Origin: a bacterium
Lineage (GTDB): Bacteria; Patescibacteriota; Minisyncoccia; Minisyncoccales; JAGLPU01
Assembly: GCA_030594935.1 (NCBI GenBank)
Contig: JAUVEE010000017.1
Location: 1 to 13,731 of the forward strand
Length of the DNA: 13,731 nucleotides
Direction of reading: 5' to 3'
Part shown: one piece after another, positions 1 to 7,276 of the stretch
How the letters are laid out: each line of letters starts with the position of its first letter
Position numbering within the stretch: the first letter of the stretch is position 1
The notes under the pieces: model-generated
Database searches by the model: none
Told to the model about the DNA's origin: nothing
What the model saw: the letters and a program-made list of their open reading frames with translations, nothing else
Translations under genes and position numbers: made by a program

Positions 1-1
1 G

Positions 2-427
2 GAAATGAAAAAATTCGGACAGGAATATGCCGGCCAAACCATTAAAAACGCTCAGAAACTGGCTCAGGAGCTGGATAACTTTGGCTTTGATGTTCTAGGC
101 AAAGAAAAAGGATTTACTGCCAGCCATCAAGTGGTTTTTGATGTCAGAGAATTAGGAGGCGGAGCCGCGGTGGCCAAGGAACTGGAAAACGTAAATATCA
201 TTATCAATAAAAATATCCTCCCTTGGGACGGGGCTAATCCAAGCGATCCCAGCGGCATTCGCGTCGGAACGCAGGAAATGACCCGCTACGGAATGAAAGA
301 AAACGAAATGAAGCAGATTGCCCAACTAATCAAAGAAACTCTCTTGGACAAAAAAGATCCTGATAAAATGAGAAAAAAAGTAACTTGGTTTCGGAGAAAC
401 TTCCAAAAGATAAGATACTGTTTTTAA
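2..427 (+). CDS. glyA: Serine hydroxymethyltransferase, C-terminal part (5' end outside window)
   Basis: This is the tail, about 141 residues, of a PLP-dependent serine hydroxymethyltransferase, which interconverts serine and glycine while charging tetrahydrofolate with a one-carbon unit in the cytoplasm. The frame is open to the left edge, so the ATG at 5 is internal; the lysine that binds PLP would lie upstream. What is visible is the C-terminal small domain: NAQKLAQEL, HQVVFDVRELGG, INKNILPWD, then PSGIRVGTQEMTRYGM followed by a helix ending the family core near residue 120. The Arg in SGIR is the conserved substrate-carboxylate contact. The TQEMTRYGM wording, instead of the TPAxTxRG of most bacterial enzymes, resembles archaeal-type SHMT as I recall it. 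The last 20 or so residues are basic and not conserved. It ends 28 nt before the tmk-deoC ORF; one-carbon and dTMP metabolism are related, so co-transcription is plausible. Confidence 0.9.
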   Translation, partial: EMKKFGQEYAGQTIKNAQKLAQELDNFGFDVLGKEKGFTASHQVVFDVRELGGGAAVAKELENVNIIINKNILPWDGANPSDPSGIRVGTQEMTRYGMKENEMKQIAQLIKETLLDKKDPDKMRKKVTWFRRNFQKIRYCF

Positions 428-455
428 TTTTCCCCCAATGTGATAGTATTTAATA

Positions 456-1715
456 ATGGAGGACAATTTTTATCCGGGAAAATTCATAGTGATTGAAGGC
501 CTGAATGGCTGCGGAAAAACCACTCAGACCAAACTGCTGAAAGATTTTCTCACAAAGAGGGAAATGGAGGTGATAACAACCAAAGAGCCGACTCTCAATT
601 CTACGGCCGGCAGGAAAGCCAGAGACATTTTAACTAAGAAATGTTCAGCTTCTCCGGGCGGGCTGCAAAAGCTTTTTACTCAAGACCGAAAAGCTCATTT
701 GAAAAACTTGGTAATCCCGGCTTTGAAAAAAGGAAAAACAGTAATCTCGGACCGCTATTTCTTCTCCACCTTTGCTTTCGGGGGACTTGATTTAAACATG
801 GATTGGCTGATAAAATTAAATAATAAGTTCTTGCTGCCGGATTTGGTTTTTTTCTTAAAGGCAAAGCCTAAAACTTGTTTGGAAAGAATCTCCTGCCGGG
901 GGACTGAAAAGAGAATTTTTGAAAAAGAGAAAAAAATGGCGCGGGTTTGGCAGAACTACGCCATTCTTTCCCAAAGATTTAAAAATACCTATATTCTCGA
1001 CGGAGAACAATCAATAAAAAAGATCTCCGCTGATATAATTAAAATTATAAATAAAAAAATTATGAACATCGCCGCAATCATTGACCATACTAATATAGAA
1101 CCCAAGGCCACTGCCAAAGAGATTAAAAAAACCTGCGCCGAAGCCGTAAAATACGGTTTCCGCAGCGTCTGTATTAATCCCAACTGGGTTAAGATGGCTA
1201 AAAAAGAATTAGCGAACAGTGATGTTAAAATCGTAGTCTTGATCGATCCGCCCATGGGCCTAAGCTCTACACGCGAAAGAATAAAGGCCTGCCAAAAGGC
1301 TAAAAAAGAAGGAGCGAGCGAACTGGATATCGTCATGAACATTGTTGATTTAAAATACGAAAGATACGGCCGGATTCTAAAAGACTTAAAGAAAGTCTGT
1401 AAGATCCTGCCCACTAAAGTGATCATTGGCAGCGGATTCTTAACTGACCAAGAAATCACCAAAGCTTCAGAAATTGTTAAAAAAGCCAAGGCTATTTGCG
1501 TAAAAACAGCCACCTTCAAAGACCCTTTGGAGCATCGGGAGCTGGAAGAAAAAGCCCATCATTTAAAATTAATGAGAAAAGCGGCTCCGGGATTATTGAT
1601 CAAGGCTGCGGGAAAGGTTGCAACTTTAGCTGACGCCAGAATGATGGTCAAAGCCGGCGCTGATATAATCGGCACCAGTTCCGGAATAAAAATTATCAAA
1701 GAAATTAAAAAATAA
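456..1715 (+). CDS. tmk-deoC: Thymidylate kinase fused to deoxyribose-phosphate aldolase (Tmk-DeoC)
   Basis: One uninterrupted 419-residue ORF carries two enzymes. Residues 1-202 are dTMP kinase (dTMP to dTDP): P-loop GLNGCGKT at 15-22, KEP at 43-45, QDR at 76-78, DRY at 99-101, and a LID-like basic stretch around 149-160. Residues 203-419 are a class I aldolase of the DeoC family, cleaving deoxyribose-5-phosphate to acetaldehyde and glyceraldehyde-3-phosphate. It shows IDHTN near 209, Asp291 in LDIVMNI, a Schiff-base Lys350 in VKTAT, Lys383 in IKAAG and the phosphate-binding GTSSG at 406-410. Each half is near the usual length of the free enzyme. Met203 (ATG at 1062) is a natural DeoC start, so the gene may be a true fusion or may also start internally. 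Stops exist just upstream in both other frames, and a run of seven A lies at 1053-1059. The VLIDPPMG and ATFKDP wording departs from typical DeoC, so substrate could differ. No SD precedes ATG 456. gatB follows after 4 nt. Confidence 0.88.
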   Translation: MEDNFYPGKFIVIEGLNGCGKTTQTKLLKDFLTKREMEVITTKEPTLNSTAGRKARDILTKKCSASPGGLQKLFTQDRKAHLKNLVIPALKKGKTVISDRYFFSTFAFGGLDLNMDWLIKLNNKFLLPDLVFFLKAKPKTCLERISCRGTEKRIFEKEKKMARVWQNYAILSQRFKNTYILDGEQSIKKISADIIKIINKKIMNIAAIIDHTNIEPKATAKEIKKTCAEAVKYGFRSVCINPNWVKMAKKELANSDVKIVVLIDPPMGLSSTRERIKACQKAKKEGASELDIVMNIVDLKYERYGRILKDLKKVCKILPTKVIIGSGFLTDQEITKASEIVKKAKAICVKTATFKDPLEHRELEEKAHHLKLMRKAAPGLLIKAAGKVATLADARMMVKAGADIIGTSSGIKIIKEIKK

Positions 1716-1719
1716 GATT

Positions 1720-3234
1720 ATGTACAAACCGACGATTGGTTTAGAAATACATGTTGAGCTAAAAACCAAGAGCAAGATGTTTTGCTCCTGCCCGAATAAT
1801 TTTGAGGAGCAGCAGCCCAATGTTAATGTTTGCCCGATTTGTCTGGGCCATCCCGGAACTTTGCCGGTGATAAACAAAGAAGCTATTCATAAACTAATAA
1901 AGATAGGCTTGGCTTTGAACTGCCAAATTCCGGAACATTCCAAATTTGACCGCAAGCATTATTTTTATCCCGACCTGCCCAAAGGATATCAAGTATCGCA
2001 GTTTGACTTGCCTTTATGCAAAGACGGCTACTTGGAGATTTTCGGCAAGAAAGAAAGCGACCCGAAAAAAGATTTGGAAAAAAGAATAAGAATCAACAGA
2101 GTGCATATGGAAGAAGACACCGGCCGGCTGATCCATACCAAGGGGACGGACTATTCTTTGGTTGACTGCAACCGCGCCGGCATTCCTTTGATGGAACTGG
2201 TTACCGAACCGGATATAGACTCTGCCAAGCAAGCGCAGAAGTTCGCCAAAGAATTGCAGCTCATGCTCAGATACCTTGATATTTCCAACGCTGATATGGA
2301 AAAAGGGCAAATGAGAGTTGAGGTCAATATCAGCTTACATAAAGAAGGTGAGCCCCTGGGAACCAAGGTGGAGATCAAAAACTTAAATTCCTTTCGAGCC
2401 GTTGAAGGTTCAATAGCCTACGAAATCAAAAGACAGACTAATCTTCTGGAAGCGGGAGAAAAAGTGGTCCAAGAAACCCGCGGCTGGGTGGATGACAAGA
2501 AAATAACAGCTTCGCAAAGGGTTAAAGAAGAAAGCCATGATTACCGCTATTTTCCGGAACCGGATTTGCCGGCTTTGCGCTTTAACAAAGAAGAAATAGA
2601 TAAAATTCGCGCTGAAATTCCCGAACTTCCCCAGGAAAGACACCGCCGCTTCCTGCTGGAATATAATCTGCCGAACAAAGAAGCGGAAATTATGGTGGAT
2701 AACAAGGAACTGGGGGAATACTTTGAAAAAGTTGCCTCAGAACTGCTTAACTGGATAAACTTGGAAGAAATGAAAAGTGAAATTGACACTGAAGACCGCT
2801 TAAAATTATTCCGGCTCTGTTCAAACTATATGTTAAGCGACTTGCAGAACCTGATTAAGAATTCTTCTCTTAGAGCCGACGAGCTCCTTATTTCCCCGGA
2901 AAACTTTGCCGAATTTATCACTTTAATCTATGAAGGGAAAATATCCAGCAAAATAGCCAAGGTTTTGCTGCCGGAAATGTTTAAGACCGGAGCCGACCCT
3001 TCCCATATAATCAAAGAAAAAGAATTAGTCCAAGTGACCGACGAATCCGAGATAGAGGGAATCATTAAAACTGTTATAAATGAAAACCCGAAAGCCGTAG
3101 CAGATTTTCAAGCCGGAAAAGAAAACGCTCTCAAGTTTTTAACCGGCCAGGTTATGGCTTTATCTAAAGGCAAAGCGGCTCCCGATATTGTGGGAAAGAT
3201 ATTAAGGGAAACTCTAGAAAAAAACAGCGCTTAA
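1720..3234 (+). CDS. gatB: Aspartyl/glutamyl-tRNA amidotransferase subunit B
   Basis: GatB is the kinase/amide-transfer subunit of GatCAB, which converts Glu-tRNA(Gln) and/or Asp-tRNA(Asn) to the amidated forms. The 504 residues match the family throughout. The N-terminal IGLEIHVEL is followed by four zinc ligands Cys22, Cys24, Cys38 and Cys41 (FCSCP and CPICLG), then KHYFYPDLPKGYQVSQFD, IRINRVHMEEDTGRL, DCNRAGIPLMELVTEPD, MRVEVNISL, KVEIKNLNSF and SHDYRYFPEPDLP. From about residue 300 come the helical domain and the C-terminal YqeY-like tail domain that contacts the tRNA elbow. The start at 1720 lies 4 nt after the tmk-deoC stop, with no SD, suggesting translation coupled to or co-transcribed with the upstream gene. 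The TAA stop at 3232-3234 lies in a terminator loop and directly abuts the stop of the converging kinase gene. gatA and gatC are not in the window. Confidence 0.96.
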   Translation: MYKPTIGLEIHVELKTKSKMFCSCPNNFEEQQPNVNVCPICLGHPGTLPVINKEAIHKLIKIGLALNCQIPEHSKFDRKHYFYPDLPKGYQVSQFDLPLCKDGYLEIFGKKESDPKKDLEKRIRINRVHMEEDTGRLIHTKGTDYSLVDCNRAGIPLMELVTEPDIDSAKQAQKFAKELQLMLRYLDISNADMEKGQMRVEVNISLHKEGEPLGTKVEIKNLNSFRAVEGSIAYEIKRQTNLLEAGEKVVQETRGWVDDKKITASQRVKEESHDYRYFPEPDLPALRFNKEEIDKIRAEIPELPQERHRRFLLEYNLPNKEAEIMVDNKELGEYFEKVASELLNWINLEEMKSEIDTEDRLKLFRLCSNYMLSDLQNLIKNSSLRADELLISPENFAEFITLIYEGKISSKIAKVLLPEMFKTGADPSHIIKEKELVQVTDESEIEGIIKTVINENPKAVADFQAGKENALKFLTGQVMALSKGKAAPDIVGKILRETLEKNSA

Positions 3235-3247
3235 TCAGCGCTGTTTT
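3218..3247. terminator. Bidirectional terminator shared by gatB and coaW
   Basis: A perfect 11-bp stem, AAAACAGCGCT (3221-3231) and AGCGCTGTTTT (3237-3247), encloses a 5-nt loop. The flanks give four T on the plus strand and seven T (3218-3224 read backwards) on the minus strand, so it should work best for the minus-strand kinase operon. Both genes' stop codons (3232-3234 and 3235-3237) lie inside it, in the loop and at the foot of the right arm. Confidence 0.85.
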
Positions 3248-4011
3248 GCCGCTCCGATGGCGCAGGCATATTCCGCTCGGAAAGGAATTATCGCTTTTCC
3301 TCCCCACATTTTTACTGTTTCCTGAAGCCTCTTTTTTATTACTTTGTTTTGAGCCACCTTGCCGCAAAAAACAATATCTTTTTCCAGCCTATAATTCTGG
3401 GCGGCAAAAAAGGCTAAAGTTGCTATTGATTCGGCCAGCATATTAAACAGTCCGGCGGCCAAATCCTTTTGATTATTTGAAGCTAGTTTGCCTAAGTCGC
3501 TGGCAGTAGCGCTGGCCGGAACTCTGCCGATTCCGGAACCGATTATGTCTTTGACCGTTAAATCAACTTTTTCTCTTTTGCCTGTTTGAGCCAGTTTTTC
3601 CAATTTATCAAGCTCTCTGCTCTTAAAAATCAGCTGGCTGAAACCGCCCAAAGTTCCTCCTCCCAAGCCCGTTCCCCCCAAATGAGCTGTCTTGTTCTTT
3701 TCAATAGAAACCATGGCCGTGCCAGTCCCGATATTAACGATCAGGGCTTTCTTTTTATTAGTTAAAAGCGCTCCGCCAATGCCTATTGAGCTTATCTCGC
3801 TGACAATTTCTGCTTGAGGAAACAGTTTTTTTATCTTCCTGGCCTCTCCTCCGGTAAGGGCAATGGGATAGGAAGAAAATTCTAAGGCTCTTTCTTTAAT
3901 CAATTGAAAAGCTTCAGAGTTTTTTAAGGAAAATAAATATTCTGTTTTGGCGGGGGAAAACAAAACCGCTTGAGTATTGGTTCCGCCGCTATCTATTCCT
4001 ATTATTTTCAT
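3235..4011 (-). CDS. coaW: Type II pantothenate kinase-like ASKHA kinase
   Basis: This 258-residue protein has the actin-like ATPase fold of type II pantothenate kinases (the staphylococcal CoaW type), which phosphorylate pantothenate at the first step of coenzyme A synthesis. The phosphate-1 motif GIDSGGTNT is at 5-13, LTGGEA at 52-57, Glu72 sits where the catalytic Glu of the family falls, phosphate-2 NIGTGTAMV is at 93-101, and GGTGLGGGTLGG at 112-123 matches the family glycine loop. The sequence DLTVKDI and the final AIGAA also fit. Length is normal for bacterial members. Its ATG lies 23 nt inside the 3' end of the OPT transporter gene, which implies one mRNA and coupled translation. This makes a transporter/kinase pair, possibly for uptake and phosphate trapping of pantothenate or another small molecule. 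A sugar kinase of the BadF/NAGK group is the main alternative; the NIGTGT and glycine-loop wording favours pantothenate kinase. Confidence 0.82.
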   Translation of the reverse strand: MKIIGIDSGGTNTQAVLFSPAKTEYLFSLKNSEAFQLIKERALEFSSYPIALTGGEARKIKKLFPQAEIVSEISSIGIGGALLTNKKKALIVNIGTGTAMVSIEKNKTAHLGGTGLGGGTLGGFSQLIFKSRELDKLEKLAQTGKREKVDLTVKDIIGSGIGRVPASATASDLGKLASNNQKDLAAGLFNMLAESIATLAFFAAQNYRLEKDIVFCGKVAQNKVIKKRLQETVKMWGGKAIIPFRAEYACAIGAAKQR

Positions 4012-5737
4012 TTCGTCTGGTCAATCTTAAATGCATTGTTATCAAAAGAAGCAAAACAAAAGCGATTCCCAGATAAGGAGCCGCGTTTATTCCCGCCACG
4101 TAGAAAGCAGCCAAACTAAAGCCGGCTACTCCTTCGCCGCCGATTATGCCGGCGGCCACCAGCATTCCGGAATAACAAAGAAAGGAAAATTTCCTGTCAA
4201 TCAAGTACTTGATTATTCCTCCGACAGCCAAAAGCATTCCCAGGGTTAATCCCAAAAACAAACCAATGCCGGCAACCATGGGCAGAATAAACAACCCCTT
4301 CTTGAATATTTTCTGGCCCAGCACCACGAGAAAAGCAAAAGCCAAGCCCAGAAAAAACGCCTGGGGATAGGCAAACCCGAAAATGGAATTAGCCACCAGT
4401 TGAGCTTGGGGAGCGGGCATTAGTTCGGTGAACATAACGCTACCATAACCTTTCTGAATTATTTCCAAAACAAAAGGGCCGGCAATACCAGCGCAAATAA
4501 CAGCTATCAGATCAACTTTCACTATATCTTTTGCTTTAGTGCCGATGATCTTAGCCGACTTATAGTCATGCCCGATATCGCCGGCCAAGGCGCAGGCAAC
4601 GGAAACAAAGCAGACAATAATAAAAGCCGGCAGATAGCCTATTTCCAAGCGCAAGAGCGCGTAAAGGCCCAAGACGGCCAAGCCGACTATGATGCCGAAT
4701 TGCTCCAAGGGGTCAATATCAGTTTCTCCGGTCATTCGGGCGGCCACGGTCGCCATGATCCAAACTCCCAATATCGTTAAGACTGCCGCCAATAAAGGAA
4801 CGCCGACAGCGTAAAGGATCAATAAAGCGAAAAGGCTGGCTGGAATAGTAAATCTGGTATACCAGACTCCATGAAAATCAAACAAAGGAGCAAAGAGCTT
4901 TCTGGCTTTGGGAATAATAGTGGCAATGAAAAAACCGATGCCGGAACCCAAAACCAGGCCCATTCCCAAATTCTGCACCAAGCTGGCGGCATTGCCTTGC
5001 TCCCAGCCGGAATTCACTAAATAGGGAATAATCATCGCCCAGCCGACAACCGCTCCCAAGAACCAATTAAAACTGGCTTTCTTGCCTAAAATATAGCCGA
5101 CTCCCACTGCCAAGGGCATGGGGTATAAAAGCAAGGTCAGTCCGGCCGCGGAAAAAAGCAGCCAGCCGCCCGGAAAATACATTTCCCTTAAAATAACAAA
5201 CAAACCGATAAGCAAAATGGCAAATATTATTATGAAAGCGTTCCTGCCTCCGGAAACCTCCGCTTTCACCACTTCCGCTCCGGCGGCGCCGGAAGGGTAG
5301 GGTAAATTCTCTTCATCTATTAGAACTCTTTTTATGGGAACTGAAAGCAGTATTCCTAAAATACCCGCGGCCAAACAGACTAGAATTAAAGAGAAGATGT
5401 CTATACTGGAAACAGCAATGCCTTTTTGCTGGAGATAGAGAATGCCGGGAATAGTAAAAGTAATGCCGGCAGCCATTAAGCCTCCGACAGTTCCTCCGGC
5501 CTGGGCCACGTTTATTTCATGAACATTGGTCCTCCGGCTGAATTGCCCGATAAAATTCAAGATTGCTCCGGCAATTATGGCGGAAAAAATAATCGGCCAG
5601 GGCAAGGCTCCCAGCTTCAAGGTGATATAGGAAGAGGTGGTAAGCAGAAATAAGGTTAGGGCCACAGCAATGATTACCGCCCGGAAAGAAAAACCTGTTT
5701 CGCCGACTTCTTCCAGATTATTGGTTGTGTTATTCAT
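3989..5737 (-). CDS. OPT-family (oligopeptide/metallophore) membrane transporter
   Basis: A 582-residue, strongly hydrophobic polytopic membrane protein, with roughly 14-16 membrane segments judged by eye and a short polar N-terminus of about 18 residues. It belongs to the OPT superfamily: EINVAQAGGTVGGLMAAG followed by TFTIPGILYL (about 74-102) is the prokaryotic OPT signature, and ENLPYPSGAAGAEVVKA (about 143-159) is the second family motif. A further FHGVWYTRFTIPASL segment lies mid-protein, and GDIGHDYKSAKIIGTK is the usual cytoplasmic loop. OPT proteins carry peptides, metal-nicotianamine-like chelates or other small solutes; the substrate cannot be read from the sequence. The start at 5737 follows AT-rich DNA with no SD. 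Its last 23 nt overlap the pantothenate kinase-like gene. An outward-facing solute importer is unexpected in a reduced genome and suggests reliance on scavenging. Confidence 0.9.
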   Translation of the reverse strand: MNNTTNNLEEVGETGFSFRAVIIAVALTLFLLTTSSYITLKLGALPWPIIFSAIIAGAILNFIGQFSRRTNVHEINVAQAGGTVGGLMAAGITFTIPGILYLQQKGIAVSSIDIFSLILVCLAAGILGILLSVPIKRVLIDEENLPYPSGAAGAEVVKAEVSGGRNAFIIIFAILLIGLFVILREMYFPGGWLLFSAAGLTLLLYPMPLAVGVGYILGKKASFNWFLGAVVGWAMIIPYLVNSGWEQGNAASLVQNLGMGLVLGSGIGFFIATIIPKARKLFAPLFDFHGVWYTRFTIPASLFALLILYAVGVPLLAAVLTILGVWIMATVAARMTGETDIDPLEQFGIIVGLAVLGLYALLRLEIGYLPAFIIVCFVSVACALAGDIGHDYKSAKIIGTKAKDIVKVDLIAVICAGIAGPFVLEIIQKGYGSVMFTELMPAPQAQLVANSIFGFAYPQAFFLGLAFAFLVVLGQKIFKKGLFILPMVAGIGLFLGLTLGMLLAVGGIIKYLIDRKFSFLCYSGMLVAAGIIGGEGVAGFSLAAFYVAGINAAPYLGIAFVLLLLITMHLRLTRRNENNRNR

Positions 5738-5743
5738 ATTTGT

Positions 5744-5776
5744 TTGCTCTTAATTATAATCACGGTTATAATTATA
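5744..5776. promoter_or_regulatory. Divergent promoter region between OPT gene and Lys-rich orphan
   Basis: On the plus strand TTGCTC (5744-5749), a 17-bp spacer and TATAAT (5767-5772) form a good sigma-70-type promoter with a predicted transcript start near 5779, about 40 nt before the orphan's ATG. Reading the minus strand, TATAAT occurs at 5776-5771 and again at 5758-5753, and could serve the OPT gene. The core TATAATTATA (5767-5776) is symmetrical, so the same short stretch offers a -10 element in both directions. Confidence 0.6.
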
Positions 5777-5817
5777 CCATAGATGTTTAAAAATTAAATA
5801 AAGGAGGAGATGAGAAG

Positions 5818-6345
5818 ATGGGTTTAGCAATAAAAGTTTTAATGCAAGAAGTCAAAAAATTCTTTTTCGGAGAAGAAAAGAAGACGCCATTAAAGCAAGG
5901 GGTTAAAAAAAGGAAGCAACCAAAGGAAAAACAAACGCAACCGGAAATACAAAAAAGAGAAATAACAATAGAGATAAAGCCAATGTCGGGAAACGCCTTT
6001 CTTAAAAAAATGAATCTTCCGCCGAAAAAAAAGAAAACCAGAACAAAAAATAAGTCTTTAAAAAATAAAGAACAAATCAAAAAAGACAACACAAAGATAA
6101 ACAACAGAATCATTCAAATGGAGAAAGACGGAGCAATTATATCAACTCTGGCAAAAAAAGGAATTGTTGAATTTAATAAGAATAGACATCTAAGAAATGT
6201 TAGAGGAGGAGATATCCCAAAACAAATCGTAAGAGAATTTAAAAGAGCGGGTATAAAAGGAATAAAGGCAGACAGGGCTAATCTTAAAGTAACTGTCACT
6301 CCAGCAGCCCAAGTTCAACTCCAAAAAATACAAAGGTCCCTTTAG
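5818..6345 (+). CDS. Lysine-rich orphan protein
   Basis: I do not recognise this 175-residue protein. It has three visible parts: a short amphipathic, hydrophobic start (1-18, MGLAIKVLMQEVKKFFFG), a very basic low-complexity middle (20-98) with several KKKK/KKRK-like patches such as PPKKKKTRTKNK, and a better-ordered C-terminal segment (about 99-175) with RNVRGGDIPKQIVREF, AGIKGIKADRANLKVTVTP and a final amphipathic helix. The charge suggests nucleic-acid, ribosome or membrane-phospholipid contact; this is inference only. The start is chosen because a strong SD (AAGGAGGA, 5801-5808) lies 9 nt upstream, one of the few clear SD sites in the window. It has its own promoter (5744-5772) and terminator (6332-6356), so it is a monocistronic unit. 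The SD has 10 nt of perfect complementarity to the candidate ncRNA at 8838-8997. Confidence 0.75.
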   Translation: MGLAIKVLMQEVKKFFFGEEKKTPLKQGVKKRKQPKEKQTQPEIQKREITIEIKPMSGNAFLKKMNLPPKKKKTRTKNKSLKNKEQIKKDNTKINNRIIQMEKDGAIISTLAKKGIVEFNKNRHLRNVRGGDIPKQIVREFKRAGIKGIKADRANLKVTVTPAAQVQLQKIQRSL

Positions 6346-6356
6346 GACCTTTTTTT
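6332..6356 (+). terminator. Terminator of the Lys-rich orphan
   Basis: Stem AAAGGTCC (6332-6339) and GGACCTTT (6345-6352), loop of 5 nt, and a T-run through 6356. The orphan's TAG stop (6343-6345) lies in the loop/right arm, and the T-run covers the first bases of the miaA stop (6355-6357 on the minus strand). Confidence 0.85.
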
Positions 6357-7248
6357 ATAAGAATTCTTTTATTAATGCTTTTATTGTCTGATAGTCTTTA
6401 TTCCAAATAATTCTTTCGTCTCTTTTAAACCAAGTTATTTGCCTTTTGGCAAACTGCAAGGTATGTGTTTTGATTTCGGCAATAACTTCCTGTTTACTTG
6501 CCTTCTTCTTGAAGTAAGGAAGCCACTCCTGATAGCCAATAGTTTGCATGGTGGGAATTTCCCAGCCGTAATTTTTCGCTAAACTAGATACTTCTTTGAT
6601 TAAGCCCAATCTTAACATCTTTTTCACTCTGGCTTCGTTGTTCTTCTTCAGTGTTTCTTGAGATAAATTTATTCCAATCTGTAAAGTCTCAAACAGGGGA
6701 CTGCCTTGTTTTCTTTGCTCCCAGTACGGCTTCTTGGTAACCAGGCAGACTTCTATGGCCCTGATCAATCTTCTTCTGTTTTCTTTGTCTATCAGCTTAG
6801 CTCCTTCCGGATCCAGCTTCTTATAAATAGCAAAAAGTTTTTTAGTTGTTTCCTTTTCCAGATTATTCCTTAATCTCTTTCTGGCCGGAACCTGCAAAAA
6901 AGAAAGATTGTCAACGATCGCCTGGATATAAAGGCCGGTCCCTCCGACCAAGAAAGGAGTCTTACCCCGCTTTTGAATATCTTTAACCGCCTTAACCGCC
7001 ATTTTCTTATAAACAGCCGCATTAAAAGCTTTACTTGGTTTAATAATATCTATTAGATGATGGGGGATTTGGCTTAATTGTTTTTTTGTCGGCTTGGCCG
7101 TGCCAATATCCATTTCTTGGTATATTTGGCGGGAATCAGCCGAAACAATCTCACCCTTAAACCGCTTAGCCAATTTAATGGCTAAGTCGGTTTTACCGGA
7201 AGCTGTTGGCCCTAAAATAATTATTAGTTTTGGTTTTAATCTTGACAT
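6355..7248 (-). CDS. miaA: tRNA dimethylallyltransferase
   Basis: MiaA transfers the dimethylallyl group to N6 of A37 in tRNAs reading codons that start with U, giving i6A37; MiaB, encoded nearby, completes ms2i6A37. The 297 residues carry P-loop GPTASGKT at 13-20, SADSRQIY at 36-43 with the catalytic-position Asp38, MDIGTAKPT at 46-54, PHHLIDI, the VGGTGLYI substrate-channel motif, the RRRLIRAIEV helix, TIGYQEW, and the C-terminal KRQITWFKRD. Length is normal. The ATG at 7248 is only about 6 nt from a transcript start predicted from the minus-strand TATACT (7267-7262), so the mRNA may be nearly leaderless; no SD is visible. It converges on the Lys-rich orphan and diverges from a small orphan gene. 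Confidence 0.97.
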   Translation of the reverse strand: MSRLKPKLIIILGPTASGKTDLAIKLAKRFKGEIVSADSRQIYQEMDIGTAKPTKKQLSQIPHHLIDIIKPSKAFNAAVYKKMAVKAVKDIQKRGKTPFLVGGTGLYIQAIVDNLSFLQVPARKRLRNNLEKETTKKLFAIYKKLDPEGAKLIDKENRRRLIRAIEVCLVTKKPYWEQRKQGSPLFETLQIGINLSQETLKKNNEARVKKMLRLGLIKEVSSLAKNYGWEIPTMQTIGYQEWLPYFKKKASKQEVIAEIKTHTLQFAKRQITWFKRDERIIWNKDYQTIKALIKEFL

Positions 7249-7269
7249 ATTCTTAATTTATAGTATACT
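7242..7269 (+). promoter_or_regulatory. Sigma-70-type promoter of small orphan 1, overlapping the miaA start
   Basis: TTGACA (7242-7247), 16-bp spacer and TATACT (7264-7269) predict a start near 7276. The -35 hexamer overlaps the first codons of miaA on the other strand. TATAGTATA (7259-7267) also provides a minus-strand TATACT for miaA, so the two promoters overlap. Confidence 0.7.
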
Positions 7270-7276
7270 TAAAACA

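Noticed and set aside
388..427. Possible terminator after glyA (GTTTC-GGA-GAAAC, then a T-rich stretch)
   Set aside because: The stem is only 5 bp and lies more than 10 nt before the T-rich stretch; too weak to call.
989..1519. Minus-strand 176-codon open frame opposite the DeoC half
   Set aside because: It is a shadow of the clearly conserved aldolase on the plus strand; it has no motif and no start signals.
5787..6113. Minus-strand hydrophobic 108-residue frame that resembles a membrane protein
   Set aside because: Its Phe/Leu richness is only the complement of the Lys codons (AAA) of the orphan at 5818, which has promoter, SD and terminator.
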